NCBI GenBank assembly: GCA_049997955.1 | Contig: JAEBDY010000001.1 | Span: 434,001 to 498,000 of the forward strand | Origin: Umezawaea sp049997955 | GTDB taxonomy: Bacteria; Actinomycetota; Actinomycetes; Mycobacteriales; Pseudonocardiaceae | Direction: 5' to 3' | Length of the DNA: 64,000 bases | Shown: positions 49,580 through 58,377 of the stretch, piece by piece | How positions within the stretch are numbered: the stretch's first letter is position 1 | Layout of the letters: each line of letters begins with the position of its first letter | Translations under genes and position numbers: made by a program | The notes under the pieces: generated by a model | Told to the model about the DNA's origin: nothing | Database searches by the model: none | The model's input: the letters and a program-made list of their open reading frames with translations, nothing else

Positions 49580-50906
49580 CGATCTTCTGCACGCCCTCGA
49601 CGGTCTCGACGTCGAGCCGGTAGGTCTCGACATCCGAACCGCCGCCGACCAGGAACGTGAGCTGGACGTCCACCGTGAAGCCGGTTGGCTTGGCCGCCAC
49701 GGTCAGGACGTCCGTCCGCACCTCGTCGAACTGGCCCCAGAACGACGTGTACTCGTCGATCGGCGGCCGGTAGTCCTCGGCCAGGTTCTCGTACGCCTTG
49801 CTGGGTTCCGAGGCGGCCAAGGTGTAGTGCGCGCGCACGAATTCCGCCGCCGCGTCCGCGGGCCTCGGCTCCCCGGGAGGCCCGACCTGCTCCGTGGTCG
49901 ACGGGTCGAGGGCCGGGAAGTTCGCCTCCGGGCCGTTCGCGGTCTCGCTGTACGTGGTGGACGCCCGGTCGTCGGTGGCGGGCGGCAGGAACTTCAGCAC
50001 GCCCGCGACACCGGCCACCAGCACCAGGCCCGCGACGGCGGGTCCGAGCCACTTGCGCGTGGATCCGGGCTTGGGCCTGCCGGTCTTCGGGACGACCGGG
50101 GTCGGCGCGCCGACCTCCAGCAGGCCGACGGCCTCGGCGGCGGTGGGGCGCTTCGACGGCTCGTTCGCCAGCAGCCGCTTCAGCGGCCCGGTCAGCGAGC
50201 CGGAGCGGGATGGCGGATCGATCTTGCCGGTGGCCGCGCGGTAGATGAGGCCGAGGTTGTTGTCCGTTGCGCCGTAGGGGGAGCGGTGCTCGGTCATCGC
50301 GTAGAGGGTCGCGCCGAGCGAGAACACGTCCGACCTGGCGTCCGGCGCGTCACCGCGGGCGATCTCGGGGGCCAGGTAGGCGGGGGTGCCGGAGATCATG
50401 CCCGCCTCGGTGAGCGTGCCGTCGCCGACCGCGCGGGAGATGCCGAAGTCGGTGAGCTTCACCGTGCCGTCGTAGCCGATCAGGACGTTGCCCGGCTTGA
50501 CGTCGCGGTGCACGATGCCCGCCGTGTGCGCCGCGGCCAGCGCCGCCGCGATCTTGCCGCCGATCCGCGCCGCCTCGGCCGGGGGCATCGGCCCGTGCTC
50601 GGCCAGCAGGTCCGCGAGGCTCCGCGACGGCAGGTACTCCATCACCAGCCACGGCAGGCCGTTCTGCACGACCACGTCGTACACCCCGATGGCGTTGGGG
50701 TGCTGGAGCCGGGCCGCGATGCGGGCCTCGCGCATGGCGCGGTTCCTGGCCACCTCGGTCGCCACCGGGTCCTGGTCGGGGAGCTTGAGCTGCTTGACCG
50801 CCACTTCGCGGTGCAGCAGCTCGTCGTGCGCGCGCCACACCACGCCCATCGCGCCGGCGCCCACCTGCTCCAGCAGGAGGTACCGCTCGCCGACCGCGTT
50901 CACCAC
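49560..50906 (-). CDS. Ser/Thr protein kinase with extracytoplasmic NTF2-like domain (kinase 1)
   Basis: A 448-residue PknB-type kinase. Kinase domain 8-265: GAGAMGVVW loop, K38 in VAVKQL, HRDVKPGN, DFGIS, GTPAYLAPE. Membrane segment about 286-308. The external ~120 residues contain FVRAHYTLAASEPSKAYENL, FWGQFDEV and a closing pair of beta strands, an NTF2-like cone fold by pattern. No PASTA repeats. Very similar in the kinase domain to the next gene, so a tandem duplicate. Confidence 0.92.
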   Translation of the reverse strand: MVNAVGERYLLLEQVGAGAMGVVWRAHDELLHREVAVKQLKLPDQDPVATEVARNRAMREARIAARLQHPNAIGVYDVVVQNGLPWLVMEYLPSRSLADLLAEHGPMPPAEAARIGGKIAAALAAAHTAGIVHRDVKPGNVLIGYDGTVKLTDFGISRAVGDGTLTEAGMISGTPAYLAPEIARGDAPDARSDVFSLGATLYAMTEHRSPYGATDNNLGLIYRAATGKIDPPSRSGSLTGPLKRLLANEPSKRPTAAEAVGLLEVGAPTPVVPKTGRPKPGSTRKWLGPAVAGLVLVAGVAGVLKFLPPATDDRASTTYSETANGPEANFPALDPSTTEQVGPPGEPRPADAAAEFVRAHYTLAASEPSKAYENLAEDYRPPIDEYTSFWGQFDEVRTDVLTVAAKPTGFTVDVQLTFLVGGGSDVETYRLDVETVEGVQKIVSSAKI

Positions 50907-50972
50907 GCGAGCAGGTTAACCGGCCGACTGTCCACAGGCGACGCTGATGGTCGTCTCAGATGGACGTGGCGA

Positions 50973-52361
50973 CTACCCGACAGGTTTGTCGATCTTCAGC
51001 TCGCCGTCGACGACCTCCACCGCGATCCGGCGGGTCTCGACGGTCGTCTTGCCCCTCGTGGTGAACCTGACCTTGACGAGCACCAGGTAGCCGTCGCCCT
51101 TGGCGGCCACCTCCGGGTTCGGCTCCGGGACCACCTGGTCGTACTCCGCCATGGTCCGCACGAAGTCGGCGTACGGCGGCCGCGACCCCTCTGCCATCTT
51201 GTTCCACGAGGTCCGCGTCTCGTTCTTGATCGAGCGGTAGTACCCGAGCACGAAGTTCGACGCCACCGTGGCGTCGAGCGCGACGACCTTCGGGGTGGTG
51301 GACGTGGTGCCGGTCGAGGGCTGGGCGTTGCCGCGGGACCGGTCGCCGAGGGGCAGGAAGAACACCGCGGCCGCGGCGACCGCCGCCAGCAGGCACGCGG
51401 CGACGACCGGCACGAGCCACCGGGGGCGTGACCGGGGCGGCGGAACGGCGTGGTGGACGGGCGTGGGTGGGCGCGGGGAGAGGTGCGCCACGGGTCGCGC
51501 CACGGGTCGCGTCGGACCGGGAAGGGGAGCCGGGATGCCCCTGGGGGTGGGGACCACCTCGGTCGGCAGCACCTCCAGCAGCGCGACGGCTCGGGCGGCC
51601 GTCGGCCGGATCGCCGGGTCGACCGCCAGCAGCAGTTCCAGGGGGCGGAGCAGCGGGCCCGCGCGGGTCGGGCGCTCCAGCCTGCCCGTGGCGGCCCGGT
51701 GCAGCAGGCCCAGGTTGTTGTCGCTGTCGCCGTAGGGGGACCGGTTCTCGATGGCCGCGTAGAGCGTCGCGCCGAGCGAGAACACGTCCGACCTGGTGTC
51801 GGGCTGGTCACCGCGCGCCACCTCGGGCGCCAGGTAGGCGGGGGTGCCGGCGAGGGCACCCGCCTCGGTGATGGTGATGTCGCCGGTCGCGCGGGAGATG
51901 CCGAAGTCGGTGAGCTTCACGGCGCCGTCGTGGCCGATCAGCACGTTGCCCGGCTTGACGTCGCGGTGCACGATGCCCTTCGCGTGCGCCGCCGCCAGTG
52001 CCGTGGCGACCTTCTCGCCGATCCTGGCGGCCTCGGCCGGGGACAGCGGTCCCCGCTCCTCGACCAGTGCCGCGAGGCTGCGGGACGGCAGGTACTCCAT
52101 GACGATCCACGGCAGGTCGTCCTCGACGACCACGTCGTAGACCACGATCGCGTTCGGGTGCTGCAGCCGGGCCGCGATGCGGGCCTCGCGCATGGCGCGG
52201 GTGCGGGCCACCTCGGACGCCGCCGGTGCCAGGTCGGGCAGCTTGAGCTGCTTGACCGCCACCTCGCGGTGCAGCAGCTCGTCGTGAGCCAGCCACACCA
52301 CACCCATACCGCCGCTGCCGATCCGCTCCCCGAGCAGGTACCGACCGCCGATCGCGTTCAC
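50973..52361 (-). CDS. Ser/Thr protein kinase with extracytoplasmic NTF2-like domain (kinase 2)
   Basis: A 462-residue paralogue of kinase 1 (shared HREVAVKQLKLPD and MREARIAARLQHPNAI). K in VAVKQL, HRDVKPGN, DFGIS and LAPE all present. A Pro/Arg-rich juxtamembrane stretch (about 275-315), membrane segment 318-342, then an external domain with FVLGYYRSIKNETRTSWNKM and a C-terminal VEVVDGELKID strand. Sixty-six nt separate it from kinase 1; same operon likely. Confidence 0.92.
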   Translation of the reverse strand: MNAIGGRYLLGERIGSGGMGVVWLAHDELLHREVAVKQLKLPDLAPAASEVARTRAMREARIAARLQHPNAIVVYDVVVEDDLPWIVMEYLPSRSLAALVEERGPLSPAEAARIGEKVATALAAAHAKGIVHRDVKPGNVLIGHDGAVKLTDFGISRATGDITITEAGALAGTPAYLAPEVARGDQPDTRSDVFSLGATLYAAIENRSPYGDSDNNLGLLHRAATGRLERPTRAGPLLRPLELLLAVDPAIRPTAARAVALLEVLPTEVVPTPRGIPAPLPGPTRPVARPVAHLSPRPPTPVHHAVPPPRSRPRWLVPVVAACLLAAVAAAAVFFLPLGDRSRGNAQPSTGTTSTTPKVVALDATVASNFVLGYYRSIKNETRTSWNKMAEGSRPPYADFVRTMAEYDQVVPEPNPEVAAKGDGYLVLVKVRFTTRGKTTVETRRIAVEVVDGELKIDKPVG

Positions 52362-52382
52362 GTCGAGCAGGCTAGCGGTCGG

Positions 52383-52796
52383 TCAGCTGCTCGCGACGAG
52401 CTTCGCCAACTCCCGGTCGAAGTCGATCCACAGGTCCTCTTCACCGGGCTGCACGACGTCGTAGGTGAGGTCGAGGAACTCGGCGATGTGCTCGGCCTCG
52501 GCCGACAGGATCGCGAAACCCGTGGGGGCGTTCAGCTCCAGCAGGACGCGCTCCGGGTCGTCGGCCGCGGGCCGCACCATGATGTCGCCCTCGCCGGACG
52601 GGGTCAGCAGACCGTCGGCCAGCAGGTCGCGGGCGAACATCCACTCGACCTTGCCCTGCCCGGTGTGGAACAGGACGGCGACCGCGTACGGGTCTTCCGG
52701 GTTGTACTGGAGTTCCGCTTCGACCGGCGCCGGCGCGATGCCGGGGACCAGCAGCTGGAACGTGGTGCTTGCGGTGATGATCGTGTTCTCGGCCAT
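52383..52796 (-). CDS. SsgA-like sporulation/cell-division protein (SALP, probably SsgB)
   Basis: A 137-residue SALP: YNPEDPYAVAVLFHTGQGKVEW and FARDLLADGL are family hallmarks, and length equals that of SsgA/SsgB. SsgB proteins recruit FtsZ to septum sites in sporulating actinomycetes. ATG 52796 is chosen with GGGAAGG about 10 nt upstream; ATG 52805 sits directly against that site. It stands alone between kinase 2 and an EamA transporter. Its upstream region holds a striking GAGACG motif cluster. SsgB rather than SsgA is inferred. Confidence 0.88.
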   Translation of the reverse strand: MAENTIITASTTFQLLVPGIAPAPVEAELQYNPEDPYAVAVLFHTGQGKVEWMFARDLLADGLLTPSGEGDIMVRPAADDPERVLLELNAPTGFAILSAEAEHIAEFLDLTYDVVQPGEEDLWIDFDRELAKLVASS

Positions 52797-52842
52797 CTTG
52801 CTCATCCCTTCCCTACCTGCGTTGTTCACGCTCTCATGGGAA

Positions 52843-52945
52843 GAGACGTCTGAGACAGCGCTCCGAGACGCTATTAGCTCAGGAACCACGCTATCGGGGG
52901 AGACGTACGTCTCACTTACGGCTATTTACCCAGGAAATCCGTCTC
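52843..52945. promoter_or_regulatory. GAGACG/CGTCTC motif array upstream of the ssg gene
   Basis: GAGACG at 52843, 52865 and 52900; CGTCTC at 52908 and 52940. The 52900-52913 copy is a perfect 14-bp palindrome GAGACGTACGTCTC, and 52844-52851 is AGACGTCT. The region is AT-richer than flanking genes. Confidence 0.6.
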
Positions 52946-52973
52946 AACTGGCCGAGGAGACCTCACACCCTGT

Positions 52974-52988
52974 GTGATTGTCAATCAC
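52974..52988. terminator. Palindrome at the 3' end of the EamA gene
   Basis: GTGATTG-T-CAATCAC, 7-bp perfect arms, overlapping the EamA stop codon. Too AT-rich and short to be a strong terminator; an operator is also possible. Confidence 0.4.
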
Positions 52989-53908
52989 TTCAGGGTAACC
53001 GGCTGTACCGGTCGGGTGTCGACGGGGGCGATGGCCGTGATCGGGCTACGGCGGGTCAGCGCGATGCCGAACAGGACGACGACCATGCCCGCGACCACCC
53101 GGACGTTCAGCTCCTCGCCCAGGAACGCGGCGCCCAGCAGCACCGACACGACGGGCAGCAGGTAGCCGACCGTGGTGGCGTTGGTCGGGCCCTCGTCCTC
53201 GATCAGGCGGTAGTTGATGATGAACGCGATCCCCGTGCCGAACACGCCCAGGATTCCGACCGCGACCAGCGCGGGGAGGTTCAGGTGCACCGGCTGCAGG
53301 CCCGCGACCGGCACGACCAGCGCGGTGAGGCCGGTGCCGATGACCAGCTGCGTCGACGACAGCTGCATCGACGTCATGCCCTGGCCGGACAACGTCCGGC
53401 CGATGTGGACGTACGCCACGGCGTAGCTCGCGGCGGCCGCGAGGCACGCCAGCGCGCCCCAGCTCGCCAGGCCCGCCTGCTGCCACGGCGCGAAGATCAG
53501 CAGCGTTCCGGCGAAGCCCAGCACCAGACCCGCCAGCCGGGCACCGCCGCGCTGCTTCTCGAACCCCAGCAGCAGCCCGATCGCCAGCGTCCACAGCGGC
53601 GTGGTCGAGTTGATGACGCCCGCCACGCCGGAGTCGACGGTCTGCTCGCCTACCGCGAACAGGATGAACGGGATGACGTTGCCGAACAGCGCGGCGATCG
53701 ACAGGTGGCCCCACGCCCGGCGGGACCGCGGCAGCCGGTGACCACGCGCGTAGACGAGCGCGACGATCACCGCCGCGCCCAGGGCGGTGCGCACGACCGC
53801 GATCTGCACCGGCGACAGGCCGGTCAGCGCGATCTTGATCCACAGGAAGCTCGAACCCCAGACGAGCGCGAGGACACCGAACCTGATCATCGTGCCGGGC
53901 TTGTTCAC
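52985..53908 (-). CDS. EamA/DMT-superfamily transporter
   Basis: A 307-residue inner-membrane protein with ten hydrophobic segments arranged as two EamA repeats (first ending near 140, second from about 150). Such carriers export amino acids, nucleosides or drugs; specificity cannot be told. Divergent from a LysR regulator gene, which probably controls it. Confidence 0.92.
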   Translation of the reverse strand: MNKPGTMIRFGVLALVWGSSFLWIKIALTGLSPVQIAVVRTALGAAVIVALVYARGHRLPRSRRAWGHLSIAALFGNVIPFILFAVGEQTVDSGVAGVINSTTPLWTLAIGLLLGFEKQRGGARLAGLVLGFAGTLLIFAPWQQAGLASWGALACLAAAASYAVAYVHIGRTLSGQGMTSMQLSSTQLVIGTGLTALVVPVAGLQPVHLNLPALVAVGILGVFGTGIAFIINYRLIEDEGPTNATTVGYLLPVVSVLLGAAFLGEELNVRVVAGMVVVLFGIALTRRSPITAIAPVDTRPVQPVTLK

Positions 53909-53959
53909 GGGTCAACGATGCTTCCGCCGAAGCGTCAGCACAAGTGAAAAGAACTGCAT

Positions 53960-53984
53960 GACCTTGTAGCAGAACTGTAAGGTC
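53960..53984. promoter_or_regulatory. Candidate LysR operator
   Basis: GACCTT (53960-53965) and AAGGTC (53979-53984), 13-bp spacer, in the 81-bp divergent region and ending 5 nt before the lysR start. Placement fits autoregulation plus control of the transporter gene. Confidence 0.5.
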
Positions 53985-53989
53985 GAGCC

Positions 53990-54889
53990 ATGCTCGACGT
54001 ACGCAGGATGCAGGTGCTCAGAGCCGTCGTGACCAGCGGTTCCATCACGGCCGCCGCCACCAACCTCGGCTACACGCCGTCCGCCATCAGCCAGCAGGTG
54101 GCGGCGCTGGAGAAGCAAGCGGGAATGGCCCTGCTGGAACGCGCGGGCCGCGGCGTCCGGCCCACCGAGGCCGGGAAGCTGCTCACCGAGCACGCCGCGA
54201 GCATCACCGACCGGTTGGTGGAGGCGGAGTCGGCGCTGGCGGACCTCCGCGCGGGCCGCACCGGCCGCCTCCGCGTCCGCTACTTCGCCACCGCGGGCGC
54301 GGCCCTCGTGCCGCCGGCCGTGGCCCGCTTCCGCGCCGAGCACCCGTCGGTGAAGCTCGACCTCAAGCTCACCGAGCCGCTGGACCCGATGCTGGAGATC
54401 GTCGCCGGCCGCGCGGACGTGGCGATCGTGGTCCACCCCCGCAACGCCGAAGCGGCCCCCGGCGTCCAGCTCGTGCACCTGCTGGACGACCCGTACCTGG
54501 CGGTCCTGCCCCGCGGCCACGACCTGTGCCGCAAGCGGGTCCTCGACCTCAACGACCTGGCGGACGACCCGTGGGTCGACGCCGCGCTACCCGCGGGCGC
54601 GTGCCGGGACATCGTGCTCGACGCCTGCGCGGGCGCGGGGTTCGCGCCCAACTTCGTCGTGGAGTCCGACGACTACCCGACCGCGCAGGGGTTCGTCGCC
54701 GCGGGCCTGGGCGTCACCATCGTCCCGAAGCTCGGCCTCGGCGTCGCCCACCCCGGAGTCGTGGTCCGCCGCCTGCGCAGGCCCGAACCGCACCGGGGCA
54801 TCTACGCGGCCTTCCGGGAGGCGGGCACCGCCAACCCGGCCGCCGCGAGCCTCCTCGACGCTCTCAAGGACGCCGCGGCGGCGAGCTGA
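53990..54889 (+). CDS. LysR-family transcriptional regulator
   Basis: A 299-residue regulator. N-terminal HTH (LDVRRMQVLRAVVTSGSITAAA then YTPSAISQQVAALEKQ) and a periplasmic-binding-type effector domain (about 90-295). Divergent from the EamA transporter, the usual LysR-target arrangement. The coinducer is unknown; a C-terminal effector domain typical for amino acid or aromatic ligands cannot be refined further. Confidence 0.92.
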   Translation: MLDVRRMQVLRAVVTSGSITAAATNLGYTPSAISQQVAALEKQAGMALLERAGRGVRPTEAGKLLTEHAASITDRLVEAESALADLRAGRTGRLRVRYFATAGAALVPPAVARFRAEHPSVKLDLKLTEPLDPMLEIVAGRADVAIVVHPRNAEAAPGVQLVHLLDDPYLAVLPRGHDLCRKRVLDLNDLADDPWVDAALPAGACRDIVLDACAGAGFAPNFVVESDDYPTAQGFVAAGLGVTIVPKLGLGVAHPGVVVRRLRRPEPHRGIYAAFREAGTANPAAASLLDALKDAAAAS

Positions 54890-54890
54890 C

Positions 54891-56558
54891 TCAGTAGTTC
54901 CCGAGAGGCTGTTCCCGCTGGAAGAGCACCTCGGACCCGGACCAGTTCAGCACGAGGAGCTTGCGCTCCTTGCTGACGGTGCCGTCCTTTTTGGTGTACT
55001 TCAGCGAGACCTCGTGCGCGAGGTCCTCGTTCAGCGTGATCTTCTCGACGTCGACGCTCTCGATGGTGGTCCAGAAGCCCTTGTAGCCTGCCAGCCCGCC
55101 GTTCTGCGATTGCATCGCGGGCAGCAGCCACTGGTACGACGCGTCCGGGTCGTTCGGGGCCAGCGCGAAGTAGTCCTCGATCATCTGCTTCTGCATGGCC
55201 TGGTCCGGCGCACCGGAGACCTTCGGGGGCTGCTTCGAGCCGCCGCCCGCCTCCGGCGAGTCGTCCTCGCCGCTCGGGGGGTTCGCCCCGGACGGGGCGG
55301 AGGCCGACTTGCCTGGCTCCTTGACGGCTTCCTTGTCGCCGCCACCGCCACCGCTGGACAGGAAGCTGGCCAGCATGATGCCGACGACCGCCGCGGCCAC
55401 GATGGCGAGCGCGGTGATGATCGTGGACCGCTGCTTGCCCGGCCCTGAACCGGCTGCTCCCGCCGACCGCTTCGGCGGCCGCTGCTGCGGCGGCACGGCG
55501 GCCGGACGCGGCTGCTGGTAGGCCTGTTGCTGCTGGTACGGAGGCTGGTGCTGCTGCGGTTGCTGCGGTTGCTGCTGGGGCGGACCCGGCCGCATGTCGA
55601 TCCGGGTGCCGGGCGGCGGCGTGTTCACCGCGGCGCGCTGCGACATCGCGCGGGTCTGCAGGTCAGACGAGACGGGGGTGCCGCGCCACGACGGCGGGCT
55701 CACCTGCGGGGCGGCCATGGGGAACTCGGGCGCGGCCCGGCCCGCGGCGATGGCGGCCAGCGCCTCGCGCGCCTCGGCCATGGTCGGGCGGTCCTCGGGC
55801 TCGGGGCGCAGCAACCGCATGAGCAGCGCGGTCAGCGGTCCGGCCTGCTTCGGCGGCACGACCTTGCCCGCCGCGACCTGGTGCAGCAGCGCGATGGTGT
55901 TCTCGTTCAGGCCGAACGGCGGCGCGCCCTCGATCGCCGCGTAGAGCGTGGAGCCCAGCGAGAACACGTCCGACGGCGAACCGGGGTCGTAGCCCTTCGC
56001 CACCTCGGGCGCCAGGTACGCCGGGGTGCCCGCGAGCATCCCGGTCGCCGTGACCGTGACGTCGCCGGTGGCCCGGGAGATGCCGAAGTCCGTGATCTTC
56101 ACGACACCCTCGTCGCCGAGCAGGATGTTGCCCGGCTTGATGTCGCGGTGCACGATGCCCGCGTTGTGCGCCGCGGTCAGCGCCGACGCGACCTGCTCGC
56201 CGATCGAGGCGACGTCGCGGGGGGACAGCGTGCCGCGCTCGGACAGCACGGTGGAGAGGCTCTTGGACGGCAGGTACTCCATGACCAGCCACGGCTGGCC
56301 GTCGTCCTCGGCGACGTCGTACACGGCGATGGCGTGCGGGTGCTGCAAGCGGGCGGCGATCCGCCCCTCGCGCATGGCCCTGCGCTTCGCCTCGTCCGTG
56401 TCCGCCGCGGCCAGGCCGGGCTGGAGCAGGAGCTGCTTGACCGCGACGATGCGGTGCAGGCGCTGGTCGTGCGCCTGCCAAACGACGCCCATCGCTCCGC
56501 TACCGATTCGGGTTCCCAATCGGTAGCGGCCTGCGACCAGGCGACCATCGTCGGTCAC
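54891..56558 (-). CDS. Ser/Thr protein kinase with extracytoplasmic NTF2-like domain (kinase 3)
   Basis: A 555-residue PknB-type kinase. GSGAMGVVW loop, K41, HRDIKPGN, DFGIS, GTPAYLAPE. A long Gln/Pro-rich juxtamembrane stretch (about 310-390), membrane segment near 395-420, acidic Ser/Gly linker, then an external domain with MIEDYFALAPNDPDASYQWL and a final VLFQREQPL strand. GTG 56558 is chosen: GGGAG 5 nt upstream and the same N-terminal layout as kinase 4 (Lys at residue 41 in both). GTG 56624 and ATG 56570 are alternatives. Ends one nt after the convergent lysR stop. Confidence 0.9.
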   Translation of the reverse strand: MTDDGRLVAGRYRLGTRIGSGAMGVVWQAHDQRLHRIVAVKQLLLQPGLAAADTDEAKRRAMREGRIAARLQHPHAIAVYDVAEDDGQPWLVMEYLPSKSLSTVLSERGTLSPRDVASIGEQVASALTAAHNAGIVHRDIKPGNILLGDEGVVKITDFGISRATGDVTVTATGMLAGTPAYLAPEVAKGYDPGSPSDVFSLGSTLYAAIEGAPPFGLNENTIALLHQVAAGKVVPPKQAGPLTALLMRLLRPEPEDRPTMAEAREALAAIAAGRAAPEFPMAAPQVSPPSWRGTPVSSDLQTRAMSQRAAVNTPPPGTRIDMRPGPPQQQPQQPQQHQPPYQQQQAYQQPRPAAVPPQQRPPKRSAGAAGSGPGKQRSTIITALAIVAAAVVGIMLASFLSSGGGGGDKEAVKEPGKSASAPSGANPPSGEDDSPEAGGGSKQPPKVSGAPDQAMQKQMIEDYFALAPNDPDASYQWLLPAMQSQNGGLAGYKGFWTTIESVDVEKITLNEDLAHEVSLKYTKKDGTVSKERKLLVLNWSGSEVLFQREQPLGNY

Positions 56559-56699
56559 GGCTGCTCCCATGAGTGATTGCGGTGTGTCTTCGTCAGTGGC
56601 GACCCAACTGCGGGTTACCGCCACTAGGGCACAAACGTAGCGACACGGCGTTGGGTTCGATTTAACCCGTCCGTGTGTGGGTCCACCTTACGAGGTACC

Positions 56700-58085
56700 T
56701 CAACCGCCGAGTTCCACAGTCGTAGTAGTCGTCGGCGTTGTGGTGGTGGTCGGCACCGACGCCTTGGTCGTCGTGGTGGTCGTCGTGGTGGGAGGCGGCT
56801 TCGTCGTCGTTGTGGTGGTCGTTGTGGTGGTGGTCGTTGTCGTCGTGGTGGTCGTGGGTTCTTCTTCGGTCGTCGGCTCGGGCTCCTGGGTGGTGGTCGT
56901 CACCACCGTCGTGGTGGCCGGCGGCGGCGGCGTCGAGGACGAGCTGACCGAGCCGGGGAACGTCGGCGCCTCGTCCCTCTTGTTGAACACGCCCAGCATC
57001 GCCAGCAGACCACCGATCAGGAGCAGCCCCACCAGCACGGCGGCGGCGATCGCCAGCGGCCGGTTCCCCGAGCCGGGCGGTGGCGCGACCGGCCGCGACG
57101 GCCCCACGGTGCGGGGCTGCGCGTTCTGCCCCGTCCGGTAGCCGGTGCCGGGGGAGCCCGCCGACACCACGCGGGTGCGGTTGGGGTCCAGCACGGCCGT
57201 CGGGCCGGCGACGGGCAGCACGCCGGGCGTGCTGGCGGCCCGCAGACCGGTCAGGCTGGGGTTGCGGCCGGAGGCCACGGCCGCCAGCAGCTCGCGGGCC
57301 TGCCCCATCGTGGGGCGGTCCGCCGGGTCGACGTTGAGCAGCCGCAGCAGCACGTCGGTGAGCGGGCCGTCCTGCGACGGCGGGTTGATCCGCCCCGCGG
57401 CGACCGCGTGCAGCACGCCCAGGGTGTTCTCGCTGAGGCCGAACGGGGGCTCGCCCTCGGCCGCCGCGTACAGCGTCGAGCCGAGCGAGAACACGTCCGA
57501 CGCGGGCGTCGGGTCCGAGCCCCTGGCGATCTCGGGGGCGAGGTAGGCCGGGGTGCCCGCGATCAGGCCGGTCTTGGTGACCGTGATGTCGTCGGTGGCG
57601 CGCGAGATGCCGAAGTCGGTGATCTTCACGAGGCCGCTGTCCGCGATCAGCACGTTGCCGGGCTTCACGTCGCGGTGCACGATGCCCGCCGCGTGGGCCG
57701 CCGCGAGCGCTGAGGCGGCCTGTGCGCCGATCCTGGCGACCTGGAGGGGGTCCAGCGCCCCGTACTCGGACAGCGTGTCCGCGAGGCTGTAGGACGGCAG
57801 GTACTCCATGACGAGGCACGGCGCGCCGTTCTCCTCGACCACGTCGTACACCGCGATGGCGTTCTGGTGGTGCAGCTTCGCGGCGATGCGGCCCTCGCGC
57901 ATGGCGCGCTGGATCGCCTCGTCGTGCTCACGGGTGTCCATGCCGGCCTGCAGCAGCAGCTGCTTGACCGCCACGATCCGACCGAGCCGCTCGTCCTGCG
58001 CCCGCCAGACGACGCCCATGGCGCCGCTACCGATCTTGTCGAGGAACCGGTAGCGGTCGGCGATCAGTTGACCTTCGCCGCTCAC
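56700..58085 (-). CDS. Ser/Thr protein kinase with poly-threonine extracytoplasmic tail (kinase 4)
   Basis: A 461-residue kinase closely related to kinase 3 (HRDVKPGN, DFGIS, GTPAYLAPE, K41). Membrane segment about 343-367. The external ~94 residues have no folded domain: they are mostly Thr with Pro, Glu and Lys, including an unbroken run of 18 Thr. GTG 58085 has GAGGTGG a few nt upstream and removes a Cys-rich non-protein-like extension. The tail could be O-glycosylated and span the wall; sensing function unclear. Confidence 0.9.
   Translation of the reverse strand: MSGEGQLIADRYRFLDKIGSGAMGVVWRAQDERLGRIVAVKQLLLQAGMDTREHDEAIQRAMREGRIAAKLHHQNAIAVYDVVEENGAPCLVMEYLPSYSLADTLSEYGALDPLQVARIGAQAASALAAAHAAGIVHRDVKPGNVLIADSGLVKITDFGISRATDDITVTKTGLIAGTPAYLAPEIARGSDPTPASDVFSLGSTLYAAAEGEPPFGLSENTLGVLHAVAAGRINPPSQDGPLTDVLLRLLNVDPADRPTMGQARELLAAVASGRNPSLTGLRAASTPGVLPVAGPTAVLDPNRTRVVSAGSPGTGYRTGQNAQPRTVGPSRPVAPPPGSGNRPLAIAAAVLVGLLLIGGLLAMLGVFNKRDEAPTFPGSVSSSSTPPPPATTTVVTTTTQEPEPTTEEEPTTTTTTTTTTTTTTTTTTKPPPTTTTTTTTKASVPTTTTTPTTTTTVELGG
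56802..56855 (-). repeat. 18 consecutive threonine codons (ACN repeat)
   Basis: ACC, ACG and ACA codons in mixed order encode an 18-Thr run in kinase 4; a shorter run of eight lies downstream. The mixed codons make it less slippage-prone than a pure trinucleotide repeat. Confidence 0.85.
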
Positions 58086-58377
58086 CTGGCCACCTCGCGT
58101 GGGTGCTGCGGGACCGCGGCAGGTGCAGCAGGTCTCACGCTGGGGCTCCTCGTCATGCGCTCCGGTTGGCGGATAAGGGTAGGCCACCGCTCATCGCCGT
58201 GTCGGGCTATTACTCGCCCGCAGAGCCTACCCCGGCCGTGACGGCGGCTTTCGGACCGTTGCGCAGGTCACGCGCCGTCGAGCACGGATCGCGAAGGGAT
58301 ACCCGATACCCGCCCGCACCGTCACCGGTTCACGGGAATGTCGTTCGTTTTGGGGCCGAACGGACTAGCCGGAAGCC

